64,000 bases of DNA. Origin: UBA1258 sp963643225 (GTDB lineage: Bacteria; Bacillota; Clostridia; Lachnospirales; Lachnospiraceae). Position 1 is the first letter of the stretch. The number at the start of each line of letters is the position of its first letter. The stretch covers positions 1-64,000 of the forward strand of contig CAVIIX010000008.1 in NCBI GenBank assembly GCA_963643225.1, written 5' to 3'. A model generated the notes under the pieces. That model had not been told where the DNA came from, searched no databases, and saw only the letters and a list, made by a program, of their open reading frames with translations. Positions 1 through 8,315 of this stretch are shown in pieces. The position numbers were made by a program, and so were the translations under genes.

Positions 1-29
1 GTCTTTCCATAAAGATATATTTAAAAAAT

Positions 30-416
30 GTGTCCATTTACTTGACTATGCTGCACGGCTTCCATGATGTTATTGCTCATGGAACAACAGGAACTGTTCT
101 AATAGAACACAATGGTCAACAAATTGAAGTTGACCACAGAACACTTTCACGACTCTTATCCTATAACAAAGAGTCTTCTGGAAAAGCAATTCGTCTCTTA
201 TCATGTAACACCGGTAAAGTCGATTCAGGATTTGCTCAAAATCTTGCCAATAAACTTAACCGACCAGTTAAAGCTCCAACCGAGTATTTATGGGCTCGTT
301 CAGATGGAACATATTTTGTAGCTGGCGGCAAAAAGATCAATGGCAAGCTCGTTCCAGATATGAGTAAGCCTGGTAAATTTAAAACCTACAAACCTAGAAA
401 GGGGAAAAAGAAATGA
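30..416 (+). CDS. C-terminal fragment of a probable polymorphic toxin (His/Cys protease-like domain)
   Basis: About 128 residues, open to the left edge of the window, so the true N-terminus is missing; the GTG at 30 is only the first start-like codon. The visible domain has an AHG motif near residue 17 and a LLSCNTG motif near residue 56. It then has FAQNLANKL, VKAPTEYLWA and a DGTYFV strand, and ends in a basic Lys-rich tail. A His-Gly followed by a Cys after a hydrophobic strand resembles the clan CD (caspase/C80-like) dyad found at the ends of secreted polymorphic toxins; this is a family resemblance, not a proven activity. The reading frame one base earlier encodes DYAARLP just before the GFHD motif, so an upstream frameshift is possible. 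The stop overlaps the next start by four bases (ATGA), as in toxin-immunity pairs. The toxin role is inferred from domain style and context. Confidence 0.5.
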   Translation: MSIYLTMLHGFHDVIAHGTTGTVLIEHNGQQIEVDHRTLSRLLSYNKESSGKAIRLLSCNTGKVDSGFAQNLANKLNRPVKAPTEYLWARSDGTYFVAGGKKINGKLVPDMSKPGKFKTYKPRKGKKK

Positions 417-763
417 TCTGTGAAAAATGTAATACAGAAATGACATATTTTAAGAATGGGCAAAGTCAAGGATGGACATGTCCAAACTGTGGTAATGGCC
501 TAGTAACTTCCTTCGTTGACGACATACAACTGGATGAAAATATTTATACGGTTACTCTATTACCAAATGTTAATCCACCAACAGCAGCCTTAAAAGCAGT
601 TTCTAAAATAACAGGATTAAATATTTTGGATTCTAAGAAACTTTCTTTAGAAGGCGGGGAACTCGTTAAGGGAAGAGCCCATAAGATATCTGACTCTATT
701 AATCAGATTAAAACAGCCGGTCTTTTATTTAAAATTAGCCCTGAGTATCCTTATGACATCTAA
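413..763 (+). CDS. Candidate immunity protein: zinc ribbon plus L7/L12-CTD-like domain
   Basis: A 116-residue protein starting at an ATGA overlap with the preceding toxin-like gene, with an AAGGGG ribosome-binding site inside that gene. Residues 1-30 form a zinc ribbon (CEKC and CPNC pairs). Residues about 55-112 read like the C-terminal domain of ribosomal protein L7/L12: K-x-V-x-x-ITGL, then a Lys-Lys segment, a Gly-rich turn, and a helix ending in KTAGL before a final strand. I do not recognise the full-length family. Position right behind a toxin C-terminus and translational coupling suggest it neutralises that toxin in the cytoplasm. A stand-alone zinc-ribbon accessory protein is the alternative. 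Confidence 0.5.
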   Translation: MICEKCNTEMTYFKNGQSQGWTCPNCGNGLVTSFVDDIQLDENIYTVTLLPNVNPPTAALKAVSKITGLNILDSKKLSLEGGELVKGRAHKISDSINQIKTAGLLFKISPEYPYDI

Positions 764-814
764 ACTGACAAAAAAGAAAAGCAGTTAGCAACCTAAGTCA
801 CCACCTGCTCCTCT

Positions 815-856
815 CCGTGATAAAAATCACTTGTCGCAAAGTCTATTTTATCACGG
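815..856. terminator. 11-bp inverted repeat after the toxin/immunity pair
   Basis: CCGTGATAAAA at 815-825 is perfectly complementary to TTTTATCACGG at 846-856, with a 20-base loop. There is no T-run after it, so it is not a classic intrinsic terminator. It could be a weak terminator, a protein-binding palindrome or an element end. It lies between the candidate immunity gene and the DUF4417 gene. Confidence 0.4.
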
Positions 857-913
857 GGTTGTCTGCAGGACAATCATATTTTAAAAATCCCACGTGGTAG
901 AATGGAGCACTTT

Positions 914-1672
914 ATGAAAGCACCTAAATGTATTATTGATGACGGTTTTCGTCCTGATCTTGTGGAAGGCGCAGATTTTGATGGAATATTCGAAATTCCT
1001 CATGTGCCTGGGCCAAAGGAATTTATCATTCCTGACAGAATGATTCCGTTCACCAAAAGAAAGTATCATGATTCTGGTAAAGAATTTATTGTCTTCTATG
1101 AACATGATATTAAATTCAGAGAAATTCTTACATCAGCAAATGATTATTTAGATGAGCTACGCCAGTTTGCTGGTATCGTTAATCCAGATTGCTCTTTGTA
1201 CAGAGACATGCCTCTCACACTTCAAATCACAAACACCTATATGAGCCGTGCTGTCGGTTATAAATTTTGGAAGGAAGGTATTTACTCTGTTCCTAACATT
1301 CGCTGGGGCGATGAAAGGAGTTACACTATTGAGCTATTTCCTGAGCCATTTGCCTTCCAAGGTATAGATAAACATAGTATTGTCTCAATTGGCACCTACG
1401 GCTGTATAAGAGGCTCTGAGAATAAAGAGCACTTTAGGAATGGCTTAGCAGCTATGTTAAAATACCTTGAGCCTGAAATTGTTCTCATTTACGGTCCTAT
1501 GCCAGATGATATTTTTGCAGAACATCTAAATTGCACACGATTCATACGTTTCGATGATTGGACATCAATCAAGAAAAAAGAAGCTGCCTTTGCTAAGAGT
1601 TTAAAAGATTCACCTATTATTGAAGATGGAGAGCTTATTGGCTACCAGACATATTCAGAAGAACAAATCTAA
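914..1672 (+). CDS. DUF4417 family protein
   Basis: The start at 914 gives 252 residues and is preferred because GGAG at 904-907 sits six bases upstream; the ATG at 902 has no ribosome-binding site. The product resembles the DUF4417 family, found singly in Firmicutes and often near phage or mobile material; its biochemical function is unknown. Visible landmarks are a FIIPDRMIPF segment, a central NIRWGDERSY motif, SIGTYGC and a late VLIYGPMPD strand. There is no signal peptide or membrane segment, so it is probably cytoplasmic. The neighbourhood (toxin scraps, gene remnants) fits an accessory origin. Confidence 0.65.
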   Translation: MKAPKCIIDDGFRPDLVEGADFDGIFEIPHVPGPKEFIIPDRMIPFTKRKYHDSGKEFIVFYEHDIKFREILTSANDYLDELRQFAGIVNPDCSLYRDMPLTLQITNTYMSRAVGYKFWKEGIYSVPNIRWGDERSYTIELFPEPFAFQGIDKHSIVSIGTYGCIRGSENKEHFRNGLAAMLKYLEPEIVLIYGPMPDDIFAEHLNCTRFIRFDDWTSIKKKEAAFAKSLKDSPIIEDGELIGYQTYSEEQI

Positions 1673-2047
1673 TAATTTAATCTAATTGAAATAACAATCC
1701 CTCCAAAGAATATCAAGTCATTCACAGCATCTGTGTTTGCTTGACATTCCCTAGCGGGTTCGTTTGTTAGTAATTAAGACTCTTAAGGCAAAGAGCCTTA
1801 TCACAAGTATTTATTTTCATCGTATCGTGGCTATTCATAAAGTTGTATATTATGGGGGCCCTCCCCACTTCGTGCGGTCCTCCCCATAATCATGAATCAG
1901 TTGTAAATAAGTTGTAAAATTAGTTCTGTCCATCTCCCAAAGCCTTATAAAATCAAGGTTTCCGGCGCCAAGTTAGTACCATACCGTGGCAAATGAATAG
2001 TACTTTTGTCATATATCTACGCTTTTTAAGCATTGGCGATTCCCCAG
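1673..2047. other. Intergenic stretch with a GC-rich inverted repeat and no intact gene
   Basis: No supported ORF. ATTATGGGG at 1849-1857 pairs with CCCCATAAT at 1882-1890 around a C/G-rich centre. Just to the right are two near-direct copies of AGTTGTAAA. The character resembles debris at an element boundary, but no recombinase or duplicated target could be seen. Confidence 0.3.
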
Positions 2048-2190
2048 GTCAATTATATTCGCAATTCGCTTCACTACGACTCTACTAAAAGCGGCACTAC
2101 GTGCCTTACGAGGTATTGGGCTTGTAACAAAACACCTCGCTGGGAGCACCCACTGCCTAAAGGCAGTGGGTTTTCTTGAGCTTTTATAAA
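2048..2190 (+). repeat. Repeat family A, full copy A1
   Basis: A complete copy of the ~145-bp element also found at 23883-24026 and 43847-43991. It begins GTCAAT-TATATTCGC, contains a GGCAC-TAC-GTGCC hairpin and a CGAGGT/ACCTCG stem. It ends with an ACCCACTGCC-TAAA-GGCAGTGGGT hairpin followed by TTTTCTTGAGC and the AGCTTTTATAAA tail. It points in + orientation between the DUF4417 and GNAT genes, which converge here. Confidence 0.85.
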
Positions 2191-2194
2191 AAAA

Positions 2195-2222
2195 GGCTGC
2201 GACAGAGTCGCAACCTATTTTT
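2195..2222 (+). terminator. Intrinsic terminator
   Basis: GGCTGCGAC and GTCGCAACC form a 9-bp stem with one mismatch and an AGA loop, followed by TATTTTTT. It lies directly after repeat copy A1 and would stop + strand transcription before it runs into the oppositely oriented GNAT gene. Confidence 0.65.
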
Positions 2223-2223
2223 T

Positions 2224-2335
2224 ATTACTTATTATTAATAGCATCAATAATCGCACTCATCTGTGCTTCAGTGACTTAACGAGTGTTTGTGTCATTAAGT
2301 CTTGCATTTATCATATTGTTTATGAGCTACTCTGC
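2224..2335 (-). pseudogene. Decayed 3' end of an unidentified small protein gene
   Basis: Read on the minus strand this stretch gives LINNMINARLNDTNTR, a stop, then VTEAQMSAIIDAINNK and a stop. The pieces are in one frame and protein-like in composition, but in-frame stops interrupt them. The TEAQM...IIDAI style resembles short tail-end segments of phage or mobile-element proteins. I cannot name the family. Confidence 0.35.
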
Positions 2336-2434
2336 CTAAGATGCTTTTGCTTTTTCAAAAATCAAAAGCGGTATTACAAAAATGCCTGACCACTACAAGC
2401 CTCATAATACTATTAGAGGCAATATGGAAAACGA

Positions 2435-2923
2435 TTATCGCATTAGCAATTCATACTCCACATATTTTTCTGTAAATCCAGTATGAGAAAAGGCCTTCAT
2501 ACTAGCTACATTATCTGGCTTGACTTTAGCAATAAGGCTACTCACCTCCGGAAAATTGTTTTTAATCTCATCCTGTGCTAGTAGCAAAATCTGCTTGCCA
2601 ATCCCTCTGCCTCTATACTGTGGTGCGACGCTGTAGCTTATTTCAGCCTGCCCCCCCTCAATATCTAGTCGTAGCATGCCAACAGGCATACCAAATATTG
2701 TATTTCCCATTACAATATAAAGGTGTCTATTAGCATTTTCAAACACTTTTGTCAGCCAACCTAGATGCTCATCCCATTGAACTGGCTTTGTAGAAAATGA
2801 GCCAGCTCGTGTCACCGGGTCATTAGTCCAGTCAAAAAGGATTTGCGCGTCATCTATAGTAGCTGGACGCAAAATGCAAGGCATACTATCTGACTCATTA
2901 TTTTTTAATTGCATCTTACTCAT
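2435..2923 (-). CDS. GNAT family N-acetyltransferase
   Basis: The start at 2923 (162 residues) is preferred over 2947 because AAGGA lies nine bases upstream. The fold order is clear: an LRPATIDDA opening strand, the DWTNDPVTR segment, EISYSVAPQYRGRGIG (the acetyl-CoA pyrophosphate-binding R/Q-x-x-G-x-G/A loop), VKPDNVASMKAF, and a terminal FTEKYVEYEL strand. The N-terminal pattern resembles sugar N-acetyltransferases such as PseH, but the substrate cannot be assigned. It transfers an acetyl group from acetyl-CoA, probably in the cytoplasm. It stands alone among decayed sequence, with repeat A1 and a terminator facing its 3' end. Confidence 0.8.
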   Translation of the reverse strand: MSKMQLKNNESDSMPCILRPATIDDAQILFDWTNDPVTRAGSFSTKPVQWDEHLGWLTKVFENANRHLYIVMGNTIFGMPVGMLRLDIEGGQAEISYSVAPQYRGRGIGKQILLLAQDEIKNNFPEVSSLIAKVKPDNVASMKAFSHTGFTEKYVEYELLMR

Positions 2924-3028
2924 TTCTTTTATTCCTTGAAAATACATTAAAATAATTCTATTTATATTTAGCTATATTGATTTTCCAGTTAAATAGTACT
3001 TTTGCCTTAAGCAAAATAATAATATTTT

Positions 3029-3187
3029 TCAGGCACTCTCCACCGGTAAGCGTTTGATCACAATACGAATAACTTCAAACGCTTCTGCTTTTCGGACGCC
3101 TATTACTGCTCCACTTACCTCAACTAGACTGTTAAGCATTTTTATAGAGCGAGGATGTCGAAATGTACATAATTCCGACTTATATTC
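3029..3187 (-). pseudogene. Unidentified 52-codon coding remnant overlapping a hairpin
   Basis: An open stretch bounded by stops at both ends, with no start codon at its head. It reads like the C-terminus of a real protein (KMLNSLVEVSGAVIGVRKAE, then VIRIVIKRLPVE). I do not recognise the family. The same bases contain a perfect 10-bp inverted repeat, AAGCGTTTGA at 3048-3057 and TCAAACGCTT at 3075-3084, so part of this region may act as structured RNA instead. Together with the scrap at 2224-2335 it marks this 1 kb as decayed. Confidence 0.3.
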
Positions 3188-3313
3188 TTATTCCCACCAG
3201 GTTGGCTTTTTGCCCGGCTAGTGAGAAATGAATGCAAGTGTCGGAACTTGCTTTTGATTATTTAACTGTAACTACCGTTATATATGTCCTTGCCTGTCTG
3301 CAAGCACCTGTAT

Positions 3314-6136
3314 TTACCTTAACAGCCGCCTTGTCATCCTTCTTTCAAGTAATCTTTGCAGCCTTAACTGAGTTACAGCCTTTTCTCTTGCTGCAGCAAC
3401 AAGTCTAAATTTAGTTCCGTTAAGTTTAGATAATGAAAGAACTGCATCTCCATTCTTGTCTACTTTAATGACCGGGAGATTCATTACACGAGCTGTTTTG
3501 CCAGACAAATCTACTGCATTGAGAGTATTGCCTGCTGTAAAAAGTGCTGTATATGCCGTAACGCTCTTATCTGCCTTCTTAAATGTAATTAAAACATTAG
3601 CCTTTCCTGCTGCCTCTGTTACTGATTTTACGGTTTCGCCAAGGAGTGTAAGCTTTCCATCATTATTTGTGGTGTCTTCTACTATTGCTGTTGTCTTACC
3701 GCTTGCAGTATCTACTGTAACTGTAGCCTTAACTTCATCTGAAACCTTGATTTTAAGAACAGTCTGTGTCTCATTTACAAATGTAGTTGTTACAATGTTA
3801 CCCTGTGAGTCTGTCTTAGTCTTAGTCTTAGTTTTAGCATTAGTATTAGTCTTAGTCCCGGTTGTTGTATTTGTTGTTGTGTCGTCCTTTTTAGTTGTAT
3901 CGTAATTGTTTTCAGTAGTTGTTTCGGCAGGTACTGATTTATTTGCTGCTTTGATATTAAGTACGAGCGTCATATTCTCATAGTTTTGCGTATTGACCTC
4001 TACAGTAATCTGACCAATTTTGCCCTCTTTAGTTGTATTCACCTGCAGAATCGGCAGACTGAGCACACCGTTTTCATCGATTGTGGCGTCAGTGGTAAAG
4101 TATCCTTTTTGACTTATATCCTCTACGCTAAGAATTTTGTAGGTGATTTCACCATAGGTCGCCGGAGCAGTCAGCTTTGGCAGAAGCGTTGTAAGATCAT
4201 AGGTGTAGGTCTTTTTAAGATCGTTTGTCACTTCAAGAGCTCCGTCTGTCGCCGAAGGCGCTTTAGCCTTTATGATGGAGCCTTTCAGTTTGTTATCGAA
4301 TTTTTTCTCTTTATTAACATTATCAAATATGTAATTTTCATTTTTAAGCTCGATTGTTACAGTAATAAGCTTCACGTCTCCGACCGTGGCATCGTCAAAG
4401 TTTGCGGCTTTTACCGTGTAATCCGTACCCTTTGTGAGCTTGACGCTGCTTTTAGAAGAAGCATCAGTGTAAAACTCAAGGGTTTCCGGCGCTTTTCCTA
4501 TTATGTCTGTTGTGCCGTCATAGGTCTTCTCAAATCTCGAAGTGTCCTTACCGATCCCGTACAATACACCCGTCACGTTTTTTTTGACCTCTTTGCTGAG
4601 TGAATACTTATCAAGAGTTGCAACGCATTTAAAGGTATAGCCTCCTTCTTTATAAGAAAGATCTGAAAGCGTCACCGTATTTCCTGTTTTTCCTTCTAGC
4701 TCTTCGTTATCCTGGTACCACTGGTAGGTAACGTCGTCTGTATATGTCTCCAACTTCGTTGCTTCCGCCTTAAGTGTCAAAGTATTTCCATATTTTCCGC
4801 CCGTCGTTGCGCTGACCTTAAGATCAGTTATCGGTAACTGTGCGACTGTGGCTGTTTTGACATCTGACAATAATTCACCGCCTTTTTGCGCCAGTTTTTC
4901 TTCTTTGAGCCATGAGCCATCTTCTTCTTTGAATCCATAGCCATCCGCCAGCAAATCCCCAAGCGAAGTATCGGCGTTTGTCCGGATATTAATATATTTG
5001 CCGCCTTTTAATATTCCTTTGAGTGAGTATGCTTCCAAGCATTTGACAGTCCCGGTTCCGAATACAAGCAGATTAGCACCGCCTGTTTCGATATTGATTC
5101 CAGTCTTTTCATTCAGATCAATCTTGCAGTTTGCTCTTTTTAGGGTAAGATTATCCTCCAGCAGGCTGATTGAACCATCATGGTCATACGCGTATTTCAT
5201 GGCAGAGTCGATTGTTTTAGTCCCATTCTCACCTGACTCTGCCAGGAAGTAATAGTTATTGCCGCTTTTGGTTGTAACGAAAGCTGCTCTCGATGCTGCG
5301 GAGATATCTGCATTACAGTAATCGCATTTTTTGTCTTCATTCGCATCCATATATAAATTGCATTTCACGACGGAGACGTTTTCAAGACTACTTCCTTTTT
5401 GAATCTTGCTATCGTATGACACAAAACTACCATCTGTTTTTTTGAATGCATAACCATCTGCCAGCAGCATGGCCATCGTAATGGAATCGTTTCTACCACT
5501 GGAATATAAGATTTTCCCGTAAGAACCACCCATCAGTCCAACCTTCAAATCATGCTGTATATTACTAAAATTCAGCGTTCCTATCTTCGTTCTTTCTGAT
5601 TTGGGACCGATGAATGTAGCATCCTTTGATGAATTGCTATCTCCACACACAAGCACCATCGTAATCTCGCCGCTTTCCCAGGCGCTGAGATCCAACGTGC
5701 CTGCACCATTTGGATCAACACAAACGTTAATCATTGCATAATTACTGTTAGGTTTTTTTAAGTCACCTTCACCAATAATTTTCAATGTATCATTTGAACA
5801 TGTATTTTTTCCATCATAACCAACCTTGATTACACTTTTCCAACCACTATCAGCTGTAAAGTCAAATCCGTGCAAATCAAGTGTAATCGTTTTGGATTGG
5901 CTTTCATTATTAGTGAACACTTTTATCATTTTGTTGAGTGTAACATTCTGATTAAGTACAATCGTCTGACCATCAACTGCAGCCTCAAAGGCAGCCTCGA
6001 TGGTGTCATATGCTGTATCTCCAATTGTTGCCTGCGGTTTCTTATCATTCGCAAGCGCCGACGTCGACATCATCGGAAGACTTAGCGCGAAAGCAAGAAA
6101 CATGCCCATTAGCTTCTTTTTTAAATTATTGTACAT
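3314..6136 (-). CDS. Secreted surface protein with Ig-like and YDG domains
   Basis: The start at 6136 (940 residues) is chosen because AGAGGTG precedes it and the product then begins with a signal peptide: a KKK stretch, a hydrophobic core, and probable cleavage after SALA near residue 29. Next comes a repeat-rich adhesin-like region. Two modules share the pattern LADGYxFKxxDGS...QKGxxL, and one has a DANEDKKCDYC motif. An Ig-like segment (YQWYQDNEELEGKTG) and a YDG-type domain (KTYDGTTDI) follow. Then there is a Thr/Lys-rich linker with hexanucleotide repeats, and a final beta-rich domain. No LPXTG or membrane anchor is visible. The last ~25 residues are Arg/Leu-rich and unlike the rest; neighbouring frames suggest a frameshifted tail continuing to about 3258. 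Confidence 0.7.
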   Translation of the reverse strand: MYNNLKKKLMGMFLAFALSLPMMSTSALANDKKPQATIGDTAYDTIEAAFEAAVDGQTIVLNQNVTLNKMIKVFTNNESQSKTITLDLHGFDFTADSGWKSVIKVGYDGKNTCSNDTLKIIGEGDLKKPNSNYAMINVCVDPNGAGTLDLSAWESGEITMVLVCGDSNSSKDATFIGPKSERTKIGTLNFSNIQHDLKVGLMGGSYGKILYSSGRNDSITMAMLLADGYAFKKTDGSFVSYDSKIQKGSSLENVSVVKCNLYMDANEDKKCDYCNADISAASRAAFVTTKSGNNYYFLAESGENGTKTIDSAMKYAYDHDGSISLLEDNLTLKRANCKIDLNEKTGINIETGGANLLVFGTGTVKCLEAYSLKGILKGGKYINIRTNADTSLGDLLADGYGFKEEDGSWLKEEKLAQKGGELLSDVKTATVAQLPITDLKVSATTGGKYGNTLTLKAEATKLETYTDDVTYQWYQDNEELEGKTGNTVTLSDLSYKEGGYTFKCVATLDKYSLSKEVKKNVTGVLYGIGKDTSRFEKTYDGTTDIIGKAPETLEFYTDASSKSSVKLTKGTDYTVKAANFDDATVGDVKLITVTIELKNENYIFDNVNKEKKFDNKLKGSIIKAKAPSATDGALEVTNDLKKTYTYDLTTLLPKLTAPATYGEITYKILSVEDISQKGYFTTDATIDENGVLSLPILQVNTTKEGKIGQITVEVNTQNYENMTLVLNIKAANKSVPAETTTENNYDTTKKDDTTTNTTTGTKTNTNAKTKTKTKTDSQGNIVTTTFVNETQTVLKIKVSDEVKATVTVDTASGKTTAIVEDTTNNDGKLTLLGETVKSVTEAAGKANVLITFKKADKSVTAYTALFTAGNTLNAVDLSGKTARVMNLPVIKVDKNGDAVLSLSKLNGTKFRLVAAAREKAVTQLRLQRLLERRMTRRLLR

Positions 6137-6243
6137 ACCCTTCACCTCTTGTGTTGTCAATACTATATGAAGATTGATTTTGTAAAAATTATCCACATCA
6201 TTTTTTACTATTAATAATCATTTTAGCACATATTAATAGTTAA

Positions 6244-8100
6244 CTACAAGTTAATAATATATGCCTCTGCAGAAAAGTCACACCTTGCATCGCCGTATTT
6301 ATATTCAAAAGAAGATATATTTAAGTCTATGTTTTCCTTTGCCAGAAAAGCTGTTAAATCAAGGGAGTTTTCAAAGCGGTGGAAAATCACAAGCTTTTTA
6401 TTGTTTAGTGTCCTTACCACCAGCTGGTTGCCGGTAGGATTGTTGTATGAATCGGTTGTGTTGATTAGGGTGTCCGTAAAGCCGTCCTTTATAACAGCCT
6501 CTGCCTTTTTATAAAAATCCATGGCTTCCAAAATAAGGCTCCACTGATGATAAGAAATATCGTAAATGTCGCCGCTTAAGCCAAGGCGCCCAAGGAAAGT
6601 CGCCGCCATTGAATAAATGATACGCTCGTCTGAATCTTTTGCTCTTATGACTGCCCAAATTTGCGACTGGGAGGGCTTAATGGCGCGGTGGAGATTGGCT
6701 GCAATTATGGGAAGTGCGGTAATTTCATGGGCATCCGAAAAGCTTGCCATGGAAGCAAGCTCCATAAAGGAAGGCTCCAGTCTGTGACCGCCGCTTGAAC
6801 AGTTTTCAATTACTATTTCAGGAATTTCACGCTTTATCTTTTTAAAGAATTCCTGGGTTGCAAGCACTTTGCGTCTTAAATTTTCGCCTCTGCCATCAGG
6901 GCCGTCAACGCCTACGCCGATAGTATCGTTATAGTCGATTTTAATATAGCCAAAGCCTGCATCCTTAAGGGTTTCTATCACTTCATGACTCAACCGGTCA
7001 ATAACCTCTTTATTCTCCATATCAAGAAATCTTCTGTCCCCAACCGACAAAGGCACTTCGTCCTTTATCAGTAATTCTGAAGCATTTTTATAATGGTGGC
7101 AGAATCTTGCGGCTACCTCAAGCTCAAACCATATGCCGGGTATCATTCCCTTTTCCTTAATATAATCGCACACAGGCTTTAAGCCGTTTGGAAATTTTTC
7201 CTTACATATATACCAGTCGCCTGTTGCATCCCACCAGTCTACCTTTGAGTCGCCGAACCAGCCGCAGTCTATTACAAGATATTTAAAGCCCTTTCCTTCC
7301 AAAGCATCTGCAAGCTTCTTTATGCTTTCCTCCGTAGGGTTGCCCCAGGAAGTGCAATATTCATTAAAGGTAAAGCCAAGCTCCGTTTTGTCAACAGCAC
7401 TCACATCAGGATTTTGCGCCTTTACAAGCTTATCACACACTTCTTCAAAATCCGTACCTTCTGAAAGCATCGCCTTAGGTGTTATTAAGATTTCTCCAGG
7501 TGCAAGTTTTTTTGTAAAGTGTCCAAAATCCCTGTCTGCAATGCCCCCTGCAAGAGTAATTTCATCTGTTTTGTGTTTGATGATTTCAATCTGCCAGGAG
7601 GATGGCGAGTACAGAGAAACCGCTGTGAAACGTTTTGTTTTGATGTCTTCTAAAGCAACAAAGGGGAAATAGCTTCTGACAGGCATTGAGCCTACGTTTC
7701 CGAATTTATGAATTCTGTATGAAAGCTCTGTCCAGGATTTTTCTAAATTTAAGTCGTTGACTGAGTCCACCTTATGACGTCCCTCAGCGCTCCAGAAGGA
7801 CAAAAGCCTATGCACCCTGTCGGCTTTTATTCCATCTATTACAAAGCTTGTGATCATCTCAAGGGTGATTGACTTATCGGAAGTGTTTTTTATTTCCGTG
7901 ATAATTTCCGTGCAGCCCCTTACAGGATTTTTCGAAACTGAAAGCACAAGCCCACGGTCATCCTGCATTTCTAAAAAATTCTCTGTATTTTTAGTTTCCT
8001 TAAATCTGGTCATGGTGGCGCTGTCAAGCATCGACAGCCCGCAGGAATAAAAGCCTGCGTAGGCATCCTTAATAACCTTACATTCTGTACGTATATTCAT
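6244..8100 (-). CDS. GH36 alpha-galactosidase
   Basis: A 618-residue enzyme without a signal peptide, so cytoplasmic. GH36 enzymes hydrolyse terminal alpha-1,6-galactose from raffinose-type sugars and galactomannan fragments. The N-terminal beta-sandwich is followed by the TIM barrel. DCGWFGD lies near residue 275. The nucleophile Asp is in IKIDYND near residue 389. ENCSSGGHRLEP leads to the presumed acid/base Asp in SFSDAHE near residue 456. The Cys-Ser-Ser-Gly-Gly signature is typical. GGGAGG precedes the start. It may be co-regulated with the sugar-uptake genes elsewhere, but no operon partner is adjacent. Confidence 0.9.
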   Translation of the reverse strand: MNIRTECKVIKDAYAGFYSCGLSMLDSATMTRFKETKNTENFLEMQDDRGLVLSVSKNPVRGCTEIITEIKNTSDKSITLEMITSFVIDGIKADRVHRLLSFWSAEGRHKVDSVNDLNLEKSWTELSYRIHKFGNVGSMPVRSYFPFVALEDIKTKRFTAVSLYSPSSWQIEIIKHKTDEITLAGGIADRDFGHFTKKLAPGEILITPKAMLSEGTDFEEVCDKLVKAQNPDVSAVDKTELGFTFNEYCTSWGNPTEESIKKLADALEGKGFKYLVIDCGWFGDSKVDWWDATGDWYICKEKFPNGLKPVCDYIKEKGMIPGIWFELEVAARFCHHYKNASELLIKDEVPLSVGDRRFLDMENKEVIDRLSHEVIETLKDAGFGYIKIDYNDTIGVGVDGPDGRGENLRRKVLATQEFFKKIKREIPEIVIENCSSGGHRLEPSFMELASMASFSDAHEITALPIIAANLHRAIKPSQSQIWAVIRAKDSDERIIYSMAATFLGRLGLSGDIYDISYHQWSLILEAMDFYKKAEAVIKDGFTDTLINTTDSYNNPTGNQLVVRTLNNKKLVIFHRFENSLDLTAFLAKENIDLNISSFEYKYGDARCDFSAEAYIINL

Positions 8101-8178
8101 TGTAACCTCCCAAGTTAAAGCTTATTTAATTTTTGAATATTTTTATTTTAAAGTCAAGAAGACTTTTATGTAACAGGA

Positions 8179-8260
8179 TGAGTGCCGGGCTTGAACCAGG
8201 CACATGACGGTAGGAATACCCACCTTCTAAAGGCAATTAGTTTTCTATAGCTTTTATTAA
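8179..8260 (+). repeat. Repeat family A, degenerate copy A7
   Basis: Aligns to the second half of the element (GGGCTTGAACC, CCCACCTTCTAAAGGCAATTAG, TTTTCTATAGCTTTTATTAA). The terminal hairpin has decayed and pairs poorly, while the AGCTTTTAT tail is kept. It lies in the divergent gap between the GH36 and GT2 genes. Confidence 0.6.
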
Positions 8261-8298
8261 CTTTTTAATTAATTTTTAAAGCCAAGCGTTTTATTTTA

Positions 8299-8307
8299 TG
8301 ATATAGT
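8299..8307 (+). promoter_or_regulatory. Extended -10 promoter element placed for a leaderless mRNA
   Basis: TGATATAGT (extended -10) ends eight bases before the ATG at 8316, and no ribosome-binding site is visible between them. Transcription would begin at or next to the start codon. No convincing -35 box is seen, as is common with extended -10 promoters. Confidence 0.45.
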
Positions 8308-8315
8308 ATTTCTGT

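Noticed and set aside
895..903. Extended -10 (TGGTAGAAT) directly before the DUF4417 ATG as a third leaderless promoter
   Set aside because: It overlaps the ATG at 902, and the downstream ATG at 914 has a proper GGAG site that such a start would exclude.
2048..2190. CRISPR repeat or tRNA in the recurring GCAGTGGG hairpin
   Set aside because: Copies are dispersed kilobases apart with no spacers; no cas gene and no cloverleaf or T-loop sequence.
2048..2190. Repeat A as an insertion sequence
   Set aside because: No transposase, no terminal inverted repeats and no evident target duplications; a non-autonomous element remains possible but is not shown.
3810..3862. Hexanucleotide repeats (TTAGTC-like) as a phase-variation tract
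   Set aside because: The unit is six bases, so slippage changes the Lys-Thr linker length without shifting the frame.
3456..3905. 149-residue + strand ORF antisense to the surface protein
   Set aside because: Valine/leucine-rich shadow produced by the Thr/Lys-rich repeats of the real gene; no ribosome-binding site or domain.
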